Assembly (NCBI GenBank): GCA_947625615.1
Contig: CANQPB010000004.1
Location: 37,951-101,950 of the forward strand
DNA length: 64,000 bases
Direction of reading: 5' to 3'
Source: an uncultured Clostridia bacterium
GTDB taxonomy: Bacteria > Bacillota > Clostridia > Oscillospirales > Ruminococcaceae
Shown here: piece by piece, positions 7,576 through 15,629 of the stretch
How positions within the stretch are numbered: position 1 is the first letter of the stretch
Layout of the letters: every line of letters begins with the position of its first letter
Notes under the pieces: model-generated
The model's database searches: none
What the model saw: only the letters and a program-made list of their open reading frames with translations
What the model was told of the DNA's origin: nothing
Made by a program: the position numbers and the translations under genes

Positions 7576-7972
7576 GTCTCAAAGAACAGACGGTCAGCTG
7601 ACTGTTATTGAGCAGTCGAAAGAGCTGGCTGAATATACTATCAAGATTTGTTCAAATGAGAAAGTCTTTCCCAAAAGATATAGGTGGTGTCTAACCTCTA
7701 AACTCGTTGACAGCGCTATTGAAGTTTGCAGCAAAACTAAAATGGCTAACTCTGTATTTGTTAAAGACCGCGCAGACTACACTTTACGCAAAGGCTATCA
7801 GACAGAAGCTATTGCTTCTGCATCTTCGTTTTTGTCTTTAATCGAAGTTTCTGCGTCGGTCTTTGGTATAGATATGGATAGGGTAAGATATTGGACAAAG
7901 CTTGTTGTGAATGTCAAGAACTCTCTCCAGGGTTGGAGAGAGTCTGACGCAAAGAGATATGACAATAAATAA
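7562..7972 (+). CDS. avd: Avd-like DGR accessory protein (four-helix bundle)
   Basis: 136 residues, GGAG 7 nt before the ATG. It is almost entirely helical, with segments at about 14-35, 38-65, 75-102 and 108-128, and is rich in Arg and Lys. Features shared with the phage four-helix/Avd family are FPKRYRWCLTSKLVD early and YWTKLVVNVKNSLQGWR near the end. Avd forms a pentameric barrel that binds the DGR reverse transcriptase and template RNA and is needed for mutagenic retrohoming. Its association here is with RT1, RT2 or both; gene order places it directly upstream of the RT2 gap. Confidence 0.75.
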   Translation: MPTPKSQRTDGQLTVIEQSKELAEYTIKICSNEKVFPKRYRWCLTSKLVDSAIEVCSKTKMANSVFVKDRADYTLRKGYQTEAIASASSFLSLIEVSASVFGIDMDRVRYWTKLVVNVKNSLQGWRESDAKRYDNK

Positions 7973-8250
7973 TTGTTATGGGGTAATAATTGTATGTCCA
8001 GTCGGTCGGGCGGTCTCGCGATGCGGAAGTGGTCGGCTGGGCGAAGTGGCGTGAACTGAACTGCGACTATGCGTGGTACAGTCACGGCGTCGCTCCAGAT
8101 TGTGAGAAATGCTCGCTTAAAGTAATCGGTATTTCGACGAAATCAATGCACTCACGCAAGGAATTATTATCCCGACCTTAAAGGTGAAACAAGGAATGCT
8201 GATGCAATTTACTCTTGGAGTAAGCATTGCTGTAAACGGCAGAAAGAATT
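7973..8250 (+). other. Non-coding gap between avd and RT2, possible structured RNA
   Basis: 278 bp without a convincing gene. A 63-codon frame from a TTG at 7990 contains WAKWRELNCDYAW and two CxxC-like cysteines, but it lacks a ribosome site and I do not trust it. A strong hairpin spans 8204-8230 (TTACTC/GAGTAA plus GCAAT/ATTGC, with a 2-nt bulge) just before the RT2 start. In the Bordetella phage DGR the TR lies in exactly this slot. I see no adenine-rich, Asn-codon-rich stretch nor a match to another gene in the window, so a second TR is not shown. Confidence 0.4.
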
Positions 8251-9309
8251 ATGACGGAATCTAAATCTAATGTTAAGGATTGCGTCGGAAGTTTTGAAAA
8301 TCTATATGAGGCGATGAAAAAGTGCAAGTCTGGAGCGTCGCATAAGGATTCGGCTTGCAGATTCACCGCAGACGGTTTGGCAAATTGCTTAAAGCTTAGT
8401 GAGCAAATTGAAAACGACACATATAATCTTGGCAAGCAACACACATTTTATATTACAGAACCTAAACTTCGCAAAATAACAAGCTATACGTTTAAAGACA
8501 GGGTGGTTCAGAGGAGTCTGTGTGATAATTATCTGACCGAGCGACTTAGTCGGTCATTTGTGTATGACAATGCCGCCTGTCAGATTGGTAAAGGCACTGA
8601 TTTCTTTAGACGCAGACTCAAGGCTCATATGCAGAGATTCTTTCGCAAGCACGGGTCGTTCGGATATGTTTATAAGTTTGACATAGCCAACTATTTCGGC
8701 AGTACACGTCACGATATTGCTTATCAAACTGTTGCGGAGAGGGTCGATGATGAGTGGGCTTTGTCTTTAATCTCGAAGATGATACAAAGTTATAACTATG
8801 AAGATATACTCGGTGTAGGTTTAAGCTTGGGGTCACAGGTCACTCAGATTATTCAACTTGCTGTTCTGGACGACTTAGACCATTTCATTAAAGAGAAACT
8901 GCATATCAAATATTATGTGCGATATATGGACGATTTCATACTAATTCATGAGGACAAGGAATATCTGAAGGAGTGCAGAAAACAGATTGAGGGGAAGTTA
9001 TCTGAACTTGGACTTAGGCTTAACGCGAAGAAATCACAGCTTGCCCCGTTATCTCAACCTGTCAAGGCATTAGGTTTTTCATTCAGACTCACTGATACTG
9101 GCAAAGTAATTATGCGAGTATTGCCAGAGAAGATTTCAAAACAACGGCGCAAACTTAGAAAGCTTGTTAGACTATCAAGGGAGGGCAAGATTCCGCGAAG
9201 CGAGGTTGACGACAGCTTTCGCAGCTGGATATCTCATCTTGAACACGGGAACTGCTACAACCTTATCAAGTCAATGAGAGAATATTATATTGGTCTATGG
9301 GAGGATTAG
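8251..9309 (+). CDS. Second reverse transcriptase (RT2), DGR/phage type
   Basis: 352 residues, complete. Catalytic aspartate in YKFDIANYFGS (about 144) and the box RYMDDFIL (DD at 227-228). The template-grip motif reads LGSQVTQ, close to the [I/L/V]GxxxSQ signature of DGR enzymes and unlike the SP of retrons and group II introns. There is no maturase or endonuclease domain. Identity with RT1 is limited to the core motifs, so it is not a recent duplicate. The weak ribosome site (AGAAAG) follows a hairpin. Its direct upstream partner is the Avd-like gene. It is probably a second DGR-type polymerase; a separate function cannot be excluded. Confidence 0.85.
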   Translation: MTESKSNVKDCVGSFENLYEAMKKCKSGASHKDSACRFTADGLANCLKLSEQIENDTYNLGKQHTFYITEPKLRKITSYTFKDRVVQRSLCDNYLTERLSRSFVYDNAACQIGKGTDFFRRRLKAHMQRFFRKHGSFGYVYKFDIANYFGSTRHDIAYQTVAERVDDEWALSLISKMIQSYNYEDILGVGLSLGSQVTQIIQLAVLDDLDHFIKEKLHIKYYVRYMDDFILIHEDKEYLKECRKQIEGKLSELGLRLNAKKSQLAPLSQPVKALGFSFRLTDTGKVIMRVLPEKISKQRRKLRKLVRLSREGKIPRSEVDDSFRSWISHLEHGNCYNLIKSMREYYIGLWED

Positions 9310-9312
9310 CAT

Positions 9313-9681
9313 ATGACGCCGATCTACATAGCCGCAATTATCGGTTTGGTTATCTTAAATATTGCGTTAGTAATATGTATCATATTTAAGTTTAAACGAC
9401 AAAAGTCGGACAAGCCAAAGCGGTTTAATATCATCAAATTTTCAAAAGGCATAGTGGTAACGATATTCTCACTATTGATTCTATACGTTATTACTGTGCT
9501 GATCATATTCATATGTACGAATTGCGAACCTGTCACTCTGACGGAGAATCTGTTTGGATTCTTTAAAGCAGAGGGCGGGTTCCTTGCAATTATAAAGGTC
9601 GCCGAAAACACCGTAGAGCGTTTTATGGCGCGAAAAGACAAACAAAATTCAGACAATGAAATTGAGGAGGATTCATTATGA
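9313..9681 (+). CDS. Small two-span membrane protein of the lysis module
   Basis: 122 residues, GGGAGG before the ATG. Two hydrophobic helices (about 4-26 and 47-70) are separated by a basic loop, followed by a charged tail. It overlaps the holin gene by 4 nt (ATGA). Position and topology suggest a holin-associated or spanin-like lysis accessory; no family is recognised. Confidence 0.6.
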   Translation: MTPIYIAAIIGLVILNIALVICIIFKFKRQKSDKPKRFNIIKFSKGIVVTIFSLLILYVITVLIIFICTNCEPVTLTENLFGFFKAEGGFLAIIKVAENTVERFMARKDKQNSDNEIEEDSL

Positions 9682-10016
9682 CTTTTGATTTAACACCCGT
9701 TCTCGGAGCAGTTATCACTCTGGTTATCACAATTATGACCGCTATCGTTATTCCCTATATCAAGAAAAAGATTGGGGATGAAAAGTATGCCGAGATTGAG
9801 CGCTGGGTAGGCGTTGCCGTTCAGGCGGCTGAGCAGCTCTTTGCTGGTTCTGGCAGAGGTGCTGAAAAGCTTGCGTTTGTTGAGGAGTTCCTTGCGAGTA
9901 AGGGCTTTAAGATAGACGCTATGTCACTCAGAAATTTGATTGAGGCTGCGGTGTATAACCTCACCAATCTTGAGGTCAGCCTTGAGGGTGAGGAGATAAA
10001 AGACGAGGAGGCATAA
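9678..10016 (+). CDS. Phage holin, LLH family
   Basis: 112 residues. An N-terminal membrane helix (about 9-27) is followed by IKKKIGDEKYAEIERWVGVA and a helical cytoplasmic part, the pattern of LLH-type holins (phage_holin_6). It would form the membrane lesion that releases or activates the endolysin encoded immediately downstream. The gene is coupled to its upstream neighbour and precedes the amidase by 2 nt. Confidence 0.8.
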   Translation: MTFDLTPVLGAVITLVITIMTAIVIPYIKKKIGDEKYAEIERWVGVAVQAAEQLFAGSGRGAEKLAFVEEFLASKGFKIDAMSLRNLIEAAVYNLTNLEVSLEGEEIKDEEA

Positions 10017-10018
10017 TT

Positions 10019-10906
10019 ATGGCTACCTTTTTGAAACCCGATAAAGTTGTTAAGGTCAAAATCGGTCAGTATGAGCTGACTATCAACCAGAAAATAATTC
10101 CTGACAGTTTGGTCGCTACTAAAAACGTTGCAAGCTATGTCCAGAAAGGTGACAAGATGAAACCCTGTGCTAAGCTGAATAATGGTACGGGTAAGCCGAA
10201 AGGTATCACCGTTCACAACACAAATGATATTAAAGTATCTTCGGGTACTAATGCAGCTGAGCAGTATACTCGTGCTACATACAACGGTAATATGAGCGGC
10301 GTAGTAGTCCACTTCTATGTATGGCATAACGACATTTGGCAGAACCTTAACGAAGATGAGAGGGGCTGGCATGCCGCCGACGGCTCTTCTCGCAGAAAAG
10401 ACCATAGAGGCAATCAGACTGGCGGCAACCTTGACACGATTGCGATTGAGACTATTGGCGCAGACACCGAGACCGAAACTACCGTTGAGAAGCTTGTTGC
10501 GTATCTATGCAAGAAATATGGGCTTGACCCCAAATATGACGTATATACGCATAACTATTGGATGTATGGCAAGGACGCTTATGTTTCTGGCGCAAGGAAA
10601 AATTGCCCCACTTACATTCTTCCTCATTGGGATAAGTTCTTGGTGCATGTCAATAATTATTATTCGTCTGAGGCTGAGACTAAAAAAACCTTGTATAAGG
10701 TTCAGTGCGGGGCTTTCTCGGTAAAGTCCAATGCCTCTAATCTAAAGACCAGATTGATTAAAGAGGGATTCACGGATGCCTATATAGTATCAATCAATGG
10801 TCTTTATAAGGTTCAGGTCGGTGCCTTTGCGGTCAAGGACAATGCGGTTAAACTTCAGGAGAAGCTGAAAGATAAAGGGTATAACACATTCATTGTTCAG
10901 CAGTAA
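10019..10906 (+). CDS. Endolysin: N-acetylmuramoyl-L-alanine amidase with SPOR domain
   Basis: 295 residues. Residues about 55-205 form an Amidase_2 zinc domain: ITVHNT supplies the first His (about 66), YTHNYW the second (about 180) and RKNCPT the Cys (about 198). The reaction is cleavage of the MurNAc-L-Ala bond of peptidoglycan. Residues about 220-295 contain two SPOR-like halves (LYKVQCGAFSVKSNA and LYKVQVGAFAVKDNA), which bind peptidoglycan. There is no signal peptide, so release depends on the holin just upstream. Confidence 0.92.
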   Translation: MATFLKPDKVVKVKIGQYELTINQKIIPDSLVATKNVASYVQKGDKMKPCAKLNNGTGKPKGITVHNTNDIKVSSGTNAAEQYTRATYNGNMSGVVVHFYVWHNDIWQNLNEDERGWHAADGSSRRKDHRGNQTGGNLDTIAIETIGADTETETTVEKLVAYLCKKYGLDPKYDVYTHNYWMYGKDAYVSGARKNCPTYILPHWDKFLVHVNNYYSSEAETKKTLYKVQCGAFSVKSNASNLKTRLIKEGFTDAYIVSINGLYKVQVGAFAVKDNAVKLQEKLKDKGYNTFIVQQ

Positions 10907-10915
10907 GGAGGTATT

Positions 10916-11350
10916 ATGGACGGAGTTGAGCTGTTTAAACTTATCGGCTGTTCTTTTGGATATATTGTATCCTTTTGTGCTGTTGTCACTATGGTTGTGA
11001 AATATATCCGTAAAAAGGCTGGCGGATTTGTGCGAAGCGAAACTAATGCTCAGGACGTTGATGAACGACTGAGCAGAATCGAGGAAATGCTGCAAGCTCA
11101 GAATGAGGAAGATGACAAGTTTAGGGCAGACGTTCTAAGCATGTTGAAAAAGCAGGGGCATGCAAGTAAGCAGTCTTTGGCGTTTATTATTGAGAGTACA
11201 TACACTCAAAAGAAAAATATCAAGGAGCTTACACCTCTGGAACTGAAACGCATAACGAGTGCGTATTCGGTATATCATGACGAGCTTGAGGGCAACTCAT
11301 ATATCACTGAGCTTTATACAGAAATGATGAACGAGTGGGAGCATATCTGA
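10916..11350 (+). CDS. Phage membrane protein with coiled coil
   Basis: 144 residues, AAGGAGG upstream. One membrane helix (about 8-29, IGCSFGYIVSFCAVVTMVV), then a coiled coil (about 47-75, DERLSRIEEMLQAQNEEDDK) and a helical C-terminus. Proteins of this shape occur in Clostridial phage lysis modules, sometimes annotated as a second holin. Function is inferred only from topology and position. Confidence 0.6.
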   Translation: MDGVELFKLIGCSFGYIVSFCAVVTMVVKYIRKKAGGFVRSETNAQDVDERLSRIEEMLQAQNEEDDKFRADVLSMLKKQGHASKQSLAFIIESTYTQKKNIKELTPLELKRITSAYSVYHDELEGNSYITELYTEMMNEWEHI

Positions 11351-11352
11351 AG

Positions 11353-11380
11353 CTCCCACTACGCGAATTTGTAATGGGAG
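11353..11380 (+). promoter_or_regulatory. Hairpin overlapping the ribosome site of the collagen-like gene
   Basis: CTCCCA (11353-11358) can pair with TGGGAG (11375-11380), which is part of the GGGAGG ribosome site for the gene at 11389. The pairing could limit translation, or it may be incidental. Confidence 0.3.
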
Positions 11381-11388
11381 GCAATTAA

Positions 11389-11871
11389 ATGGCAGAATAT
11401 AAGAAAATATATGGGTATGACGAGGTGCTGGTTTCCGACGAGCTTATTCAGAAGAGCGACGCGGAAATTGACGCTGCAATACCAGATGTGAGGGCTGGAA
11501 TGATTATTTATAATTCTGGATATAGAACAGTCAAGCAGAGAGGTCTGGACGGCAAGTGGTCATCTGTACCAGCCACTGGAGCCCCTGGCGCTGACGGCAA
11601 AGACGGTGCAGACGGCAAGAGCGCTTATGAAATCGCTAAGGAAAAGAACCCCGATGTCGGCTCTGAAGAGGAGTGGCTTGCCTCACTGAAAGGCAAGGAC
11701 GGTACCCCTGGAGCCGCTGGTAAAGACGGTGCTACTGGTGCTGCTGGTAAAGACGGCAACAGTATCAAGTCTATCACTTTTATTGTTGACGCCGAGGGCA
11801 AGATTACTGGCGGCTCCGCTACATTGACCGACGAAAGCGTCGTTCAGATTACAGTGCAAGAGCAGGGATAA
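11389..11871 (+). CDS. Collagen-like phage tail protein
   Basis: 160 residues, GGGAGG before the start. Residues 1-60 form a small N-terminal domain. About 65-85 and 103-125 are G-x-y collagen-like tracts (GADGKDGADGKS; GKDGTPGAAGKDGATGAAG) separated by a helical insert YEIAKEKNPDVGSEEEWLAS. That insert is common in Gram-positive phage and tail-tip proteins. A small C-terminal beta domain follows. It is likely a trimeric fibre or head/tail decoration. Being placed after the lysis genes is unusual and suggests a late-acquired cargo gene. Confidence 0.7.
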   Translation: MAEYKKIYGYDEVLVSDELIQKSDAEIDAAIPDVRAGMIIYNSGYRTVKQRGLDGKWSSVPATGAPGADGKDGADGKSAYEIAKEKNPDVGSEEEWLASLKGKDGTPGAAGKDGATGAAGKDGNSIKSITFIVDAEGKITGGSATLTDESVVQITVQEQG

Positions 11872-11881
11872 TATAAAAAAA

Positions 11882-11910
11882 ATAAGGGCTACCGCATAGG
11901 CAGCCCTTAT
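11882..11910 (+). terminator. Terminator between late genes and integrase
   Basis: Perfect 9-bp stem ATAAGGGCT (11882-11890) / AGCCCTTAT (11902-11910) with an 11-nt loop, followed by GATTTT. An A-run precedes it, so it may work in both directions and insulate the integrase from late transcription. Confidence 0.75.
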
Positions 11911-12069
11911 GATTTTGGAAGTGAGGTAGTTTGTACGAACCAAGGAAATAATAGTTGCAAAGTAGATGAAAATATGTTATTATTAAGGCAGTCATTATAT
12001 GACTCGTTAGGATACCTTAATAAATGCATAAATCAGGAATATGGCGCACCTCAAGAAGGAGTTGACCAT

Positions 12070-13104
12070 ATGCCAAAAATCAACCGAACCATAATGTTGA
12101 ATGGACGCCGATTGTGGATTCATGCAGAAAATGAGCAGGAGTACGCTGAAAAGCTGATCAAGCTTTATGACGAGGAAACCGCGTCGCGCAGAACCGATAA
12201 GCACAATTTCAGAGAATATGCTTTAATGTGGTACAATGTTTATGCCAAACCCAACATTGAAACAGCCACCGCTGAAACGTATATGAGGCAGATATCGCTG
12301 TATCTTATTCCAGCCTTTGGAGATATGGATATAGAAGATATCGCTACCGAAGACGTGCAGATACTGTTTAACAATATGTCTGGAGCAAAGGCGACAAAGG
12401 CGAAGACAAAGATGGTGTTGAATATGATTTTCAACACGGCTGTTGAGGACGATATTATCAAGAGGAATCCTCTCAGCTCTAAGCGTCTTAAGATTACGGG
12501 TAAGACAAGCACAACCACAAGGGAATACAGCGTGGAGCAAATGCGGTATCTGATTCAGAATCTTGACAGGGTAAAGCTGCCGTCAGACAGAACGTATCTG
12601 GCAATTCAAGCCTTACACCCCTTGCGTCTTGAAGAAGTCCTCGGGCTAAAGTGGGCGGACATTGACACTGAAAATATGTTGCTACATATTAGACGCGCCG
12701 TCACACACCCCACAAGGAATCAGCCTGAGATTAAAGCGACTAAGACGGAGGCAAGTGCCAGGGATATTGGACTGTCAAAGATTGTCCTTAAATATCTCAG
12801 ACCTGGCGATAGGGATGAATTCGTGTTTGGCGGGGATAGACCTCTCTCATATTCGCAAGTTCGTAGAATGTGTAATCGCATAAAGAAGGATACTGAATTT
12901 GAGGATAACATTACTCCTATCAGATTTAGGACTACGGTGCTTACCGACATTTACGATCAGACGCATGACATCAAACAGGCTCAAGCTGCCGCTGGTCACA
13001 CCACCTCCGCTATGACATTGAAATATTATGTCAAGGGGAGAACCTCGCAGTCGGAATCTGCGAGTGTTATTGAGAATGTGTACTGCCAGCCAGCAGCGGG
13101 TTAA
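12070..13104 (+). CDS. int: Tyrosine-type phage integrase
   Basis: 344 residues from ATG 12070, chosen because AGAAGGAG lies 8 nt upstream; the frame is open further left. An N-terminal arm-binding part is followed by a SAM-like core-binding domain (about 45-130) and the catalytic domain (about 150-335). Catalytic residues visible are Arg in HPLRLEE, Lys in IKATKTEAS, Arg in TPIRFRTT, His in AAGHTT and Tyr in LKYYVKG. The usual first His of box II (HxxR) is replaced by Thr (TPIR). It catalyses site-specific integration and excision; the adjacent tRNA-Thr is the probable target. Confidence 0.92.
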   Translation: MPKINRTIMLNGRRLWIHAENEQEYAEKLIKLYDEETASRRTDKHNFREYALMWYNVYAKPNIETATAETYMRQISLYLIPAFGDMDIEDIATEDVQILFNNMSGAKATKAKTKMVLNMIFNTAVEDDIIKRNPLSSKRLKITGKTSTTTREYSVEQMRYLIQNLDRVKLPSDRTYLAIQALHPLRLEEVLGLKWADIDTENMLLHIRRAVTHPTRNQPEIKATKTEASARDIGLSKIVLKYLRPGDRDEFVFGGDRPLSYSQVRRMCNRIKKDTEFEDNITPIRFRTTVLTDIYDQTHDIKQAQAAAGHTTSAMTLKYYVKGRTSQSESASVIENVYCQPAAG

Positions 13105-13303
13105 TTTGCAAAAAATTTGCAAACCACAACACCCCGCAAACGCCCTGATGATGCGGGTTTGAGAGGCGAAAATTTTCTGAAAATTTGCAGAATTTTTGCA
13201 AAAACCACTACTTTTGTCCACGAGATGCTTATGGTAATATCAGTAAAAACACAGAAAGTATGAAAAAAGCACCCAAAAACGCCCGTTTTTGAGTACTTTT
13301 CTC
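13105..13303. other. Prophage attachment flank
   Basis: No gene. It holds several related AT-rich boxes built on TTTGCA (for example TTTGCAAAAAATTTGCAAA near 13106-13124 and again near 13183-13202) that could be integrase arm or excisionase sites. A CCCGCA/TGCGGG hairpin at 13133-13157 may end integrase transcription. Binding-site assignment is inference. Confidence 0.45.
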
Positions 13304-13379
<76 letters not shown>

Positions 13380-13412
13380 GCCTTGACGCGACTTGCGCGC
13401 CAACAATTTGAT

Positions 13413-13441
13413 ATTATAGACTATGTTTGACTGTTTGTCAA
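13413..13441 (-). promoter_or_regulatory. Sigma-A promoter of tRNA-Thr
   Basis: Exact TTGACA (13436-13441), 17-nt spacer, exact TATAAT (13413-13418) on the minus strand, 34 nt before the mature tRNA. Confidence 0.9.
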
Positions 13442-13495
13442 GGGGTTTCGGAAAAAAATTTTAAAAAATTTCAGATTCGATAAACTGCCCGAAAA

Positions 13496-14221
13496 TTACT
13501 CAAAAAGTATGTAATTTTTTATAGCGCGGTAAGTCTCGCCGTCCATGGAATCGCAGAGGTAAAGCTCCTGCACCTGGCTGAAATAGTGGATCTTATCCCG
13601 AAGCGCGACAATTTCCCCGGCGAGCCCGCTATCTATAAGAAGCGCGCTCTCAAGCTCCTCGGCGCTCGCCGAATTTATGTTGACGCAGCGCCTCTCGGCC
13701 TTTTCGGACAGGATCTCCGTCTCCGGCGGCGGAGAAGTTTCGGGAGCGTCCGTTGTTTTCGGGGAGGTCATCGACGCAGGCTTGGTCTGTTCTATCGTTT
13801 GTGTTGAGGAGGTAGTATTTGGCGGTCCGCTCGCGGGTGTTTCTGCGGAGGCAGCCGTTTCGGTTGCCAAAGATTCTGCTGGTTTATCGGAGTAGAAATA
13901 CTCTATTATGCGCGAATAGATAGTATCGCTTATGCCGCTGACGTCTTTTAGCTGGGAGACTTTTTTAAACCCGCCCATGGCGTCACGGTAGGCTATAATA
14001 TCCCCCGCCTTGACCTCTCCGATGCCGCTTACGTTCATAAAGTCTTCCTTTGAGGCGGAGTTTATCACCGAGACGTCATAACCGCTGTCCGATTCCTCGG
14101 TGCCGGGCTGAACGATCCTTATCCCCTCGCGGCGAAAATGCTCGGACATGTAAACCGACGCCGAGGCTATGACTATCGCCGCAATACAGACGGCGATAAA
14201 TACCTTTTCGGAGGTTTTCAT
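13496..14221 (-). CDS. Membrane-anchored protein with two ComEA-type helix-hairpin-helix domains
   Basis: 241 residues. An N-terminal membrane helix (about 7-26) is followed by a first helix-hairpin-helix unit (about 50-110, [20 protein letters not shown]). Then comes a Thr/Pro/Ser/Glu-rich linker (about 115-175) and a second unit (about 178-241, [20 protein letters not shown]). ComEA binds extracellular DNA during uptake; here the SLBB domain of classical ComEA is missing and the helix-hairpin-helix is doubled. It overlaps the end of metK by 4 nt and so probably shares its riboswitch-controlled transcript. A role in DNA binding at the cell surface is plausible, with dprA and comF also present in the window. 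Confidence 0.7.
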   Translation of the reverse strand: MKTSEKVFIAVCIAAIVIASASVYMSEHFRREGIRIVQPGTEESDSGYDVSVINSASKEDFMNVSGIGEVKAGDIIAYRDAMGGFKKVSQLKDVSGISDTIYSRIIEYFYSDKPAESLATETAASAETPASGPPNTTSSTQTIEQTKPASMTSPKTTDAPETSPPPETEILSEKAERRCVNINSASAEELESALLIDSGLAGEIVALRDKIHYFSQVQELYLCDSMDGETYRAIKNYILFE

Positions 14222-15387
14222 CTTACGGCGTCTAAAAGCTCGCCGATCTTATCGGTGCGCTCCCACGGGACATTAAGATCTTCTCTGCCCATGTGGCCGT
14301 AAGCCGAAAGCGGAGTGTAGGAAAGCTCCCGAAGGCCAAGTAGATCGATTATCGCGGCGGGCCTGAAATCGAAGACGTGCCCGACAGCGGCGGCAAGCTT
14401 GTCGTCGCTGAATTTGCCGGTGCCGAAGGTGTCTACCATAAGGGAGACCGGCTTTGCGACGCCGATTGCATAGGCAAGCTGAAGCTCGCACTTTTTTGCA
14501 AGCCCCGCGGCGACGATGTTCTTTGCGGCATACCTTGCGGCGTAGGCGGCCGAGCGGTCTACCTTGGTGGGATCCTTTCCGCTGAACGCTCCGCCGCCGT
14601 GGCGGGAATAGCCGCCGTAGGTGTCGACTATTATCTTTCTGCCGGTGAGGCCGCAGTCTCCCTGAGGGCCGCCGATTACAAATCTCCCGGTGGGATTTAT
14701 GTAGTAGACGGTGTCGCCGTCCAAAAGCTCGGAAGGAATGACCTCACGGATAACCTTTTCGATGATATCACTGCGGATAGTTTCCTGCGCGACGTCGGGA
14801 TCGTGCTGGGCGGAGACAACGACGCTGTCTATCCTCACTGGCCTGTCGCCGTCGTATTCAACTGTCACCTGGCTCTTGCCGTCCGGCCTGAGATAGCCTA
14901 TCTCCCCGCTCTTTCTTAGGTCTGAAAGCCGCTTTGCAAGCTTGTGGGCGTAGGATATCGGCATGGGCATGAGCTCGGGGGTCTCGTCGCAGGCAAAGCC
15001 GAACATCATTCCCTGGTCGCCGGCGCCGATGTCGAATTTTCCCGAGCCGCGGCTTTCAAGGGCGTTGTCGACGCCCATGGCTATGTCGGGCGACTGGTGG
15101 TTGACGGTGCTCAAAACGGCGCAGGTGTCGCAGTCGAAGCCGAATTTTGCGCGGTCGTAACCGACCTCGCGGACGACCTTGCGGACGATCTCGGGGATAT
15201 CCAAAACCGCCTTTGAGGATATCTCGCCGCAGACGGTTATCATGCCGGTGGCAGCGATAGCCTCGCAGGCCACGCGGGACATCTTATCCTGCCTGAGGCA
15301 TTCGTCCAAAACAGCCTCAGAAACGCGGTCGCAGAGCTTGTCGGGGTGACCCTCGGTCACCGATTCGGACGTAAAAAGCTTTTTCAT
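14218..15387 (-). CDS. metK: S-adenosylmethionine synthetase
   Basis: 389 residues, normal family length, GGAGG 7 nt before the ATG. It condenses methionine with ATP to S-adenosylmethionine, releasing phosphate and diphosphate. Visible motifs are [10 protein letters not shown] (ATP/methionine site, about 9-18), [10 protein letters not shown] (signature 1, about 121-130) and [16 protein letters not shown] (signature 2, about 265-280). Regulated by the S-box riboswitch at 15465-15560, which shuts the gene off when its own product is abundant. It forms an operon with the ComEA-like gene. Confidence 0.98.
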   Translation of the reverse strand: MKKLFTSESVTEGHPDKLCDRVSEAVLDECLRQDKMSRVACEAIAATGMITVCGEISSKAVLDIPEIVRKVVREVGYDRAKFGFDCDTCAVLSTVNHQSPDIAMGVDNALESRGSGKFDIGAGDQGMMFGFACDETPELMPMPISYAHKLAKRLSDLRKSGEIGYLRPDGKSQVTVEYDGDRPVRIDSVVVSAQHDPDVAQETIRSDIIEKVIREVIPSELLDGDTVYYINPTGRFVIGGPQGDCGLTGRKIIVDTYGGYSRHGGGAFSGKDPTKVDRSAAYAARYAAKNIVAAGLAKKCELQLAYAIGVAKPVSLMVDTFGTGKFSDDKLAAAVGHVFDFRPAAIIDLLGLRELSYTPLSAYGHMGREDLNVPWERTDKIGELLDAVR

Positions 15388-15426
15388 TTATATTCCTCCG
15401 TTTAAAAATTCCGCTGATTTATCTAC

Positions 15427-15454
15427 AAAAAAGCGCACCCCGAAAGGAGCGCGC
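15427..15454 (-). terminator. Riboswitch-controlled terminator of metK
   Basis: On the minus strand GCGCGCTCC - TTTC - GGGGTGCGC forms an imperfect stem directly followed by TTTTTT. It lies between the S-box aptamer and metK, the position of the conditional terminator in S-box leaders. Confidence 0.85.
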
Positions 15455-15464
15455 GAAAATACGT

Positions 15465-15560
15465 CAGTCCTCATCTTTCGGTAAAACCGCAGGATTTAGC
15501 ACCTTTAAAATAAGGTTGCCGGGCTTCACGGGGCCTGTTCCCTCCGCCGCTCTTGATAAG
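15465..15560 (-). promoter_or_regulatory. SAM-I (S-box) riboswitch
   Basis: Minus strand shows the S-box signature order: CTTATCAAGAG, GGAGGGA, GGCCC..GAAGCCCGGCAACC, AGGTGCTAAATCCTGC and GAAAGATGAGG. These build the four-way junction that binds S-adenosylmethionine. It precedes metK, as expected for feedback control by transcription termination. Confidence 0.96.
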
Positions 15561-15578
15561 GCTTATTCATTTTTTAGT

Positions 15579-15607
15579 ATTATATATCAGTTTTTATGTT
15601 TTGTCAA
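15579..15607 (-). promoter_or_regulatory. Sigma-A promoter of metK operon
   Basis: TTGACA (15602-15607), 17-nt spacer, TATAAT (15579-15584) on the minus strand, just upstream of the S-box aptamer. Confidence 0.9.
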
Positions 15608-15629
15608 TAGCTAATTGCAATCTGATCGG

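Noticed and set aside
8001..8010. 9-mer gtcggtcgg shared with the VR and TR
   Set aside because: Flanks do not align and the frame differs; a 9-bp match between segments of this size is plausible by chance, so it is not evidence of a second TR or VR.
7990..8181. 63-codon TTG-started frame with Trp and Cys residues
   Set aside because: No convincing ribosome site and inside the avd-RT2 gap where an RNA is expected; kept as an observation but not called a gene.
8251..9309. RT2 as a retron or group II intron reverse transcriptase
   Set aside because: No maturase/endonuclease domain or intron ends, and the LGSQVTQ motif is closer to DGR enzymes than to the SP-type motif of those groups; still open to phylogenetic test.
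13263..13295. AAAAAC/GTTTTT inverted repeat next to tRNA-Thr as terminator or att core
   Set aside because: The stem is only 6 bp and AT-rich; it is not needed for the tRNA terminator call and cannot be shown to be the att core without the left end.
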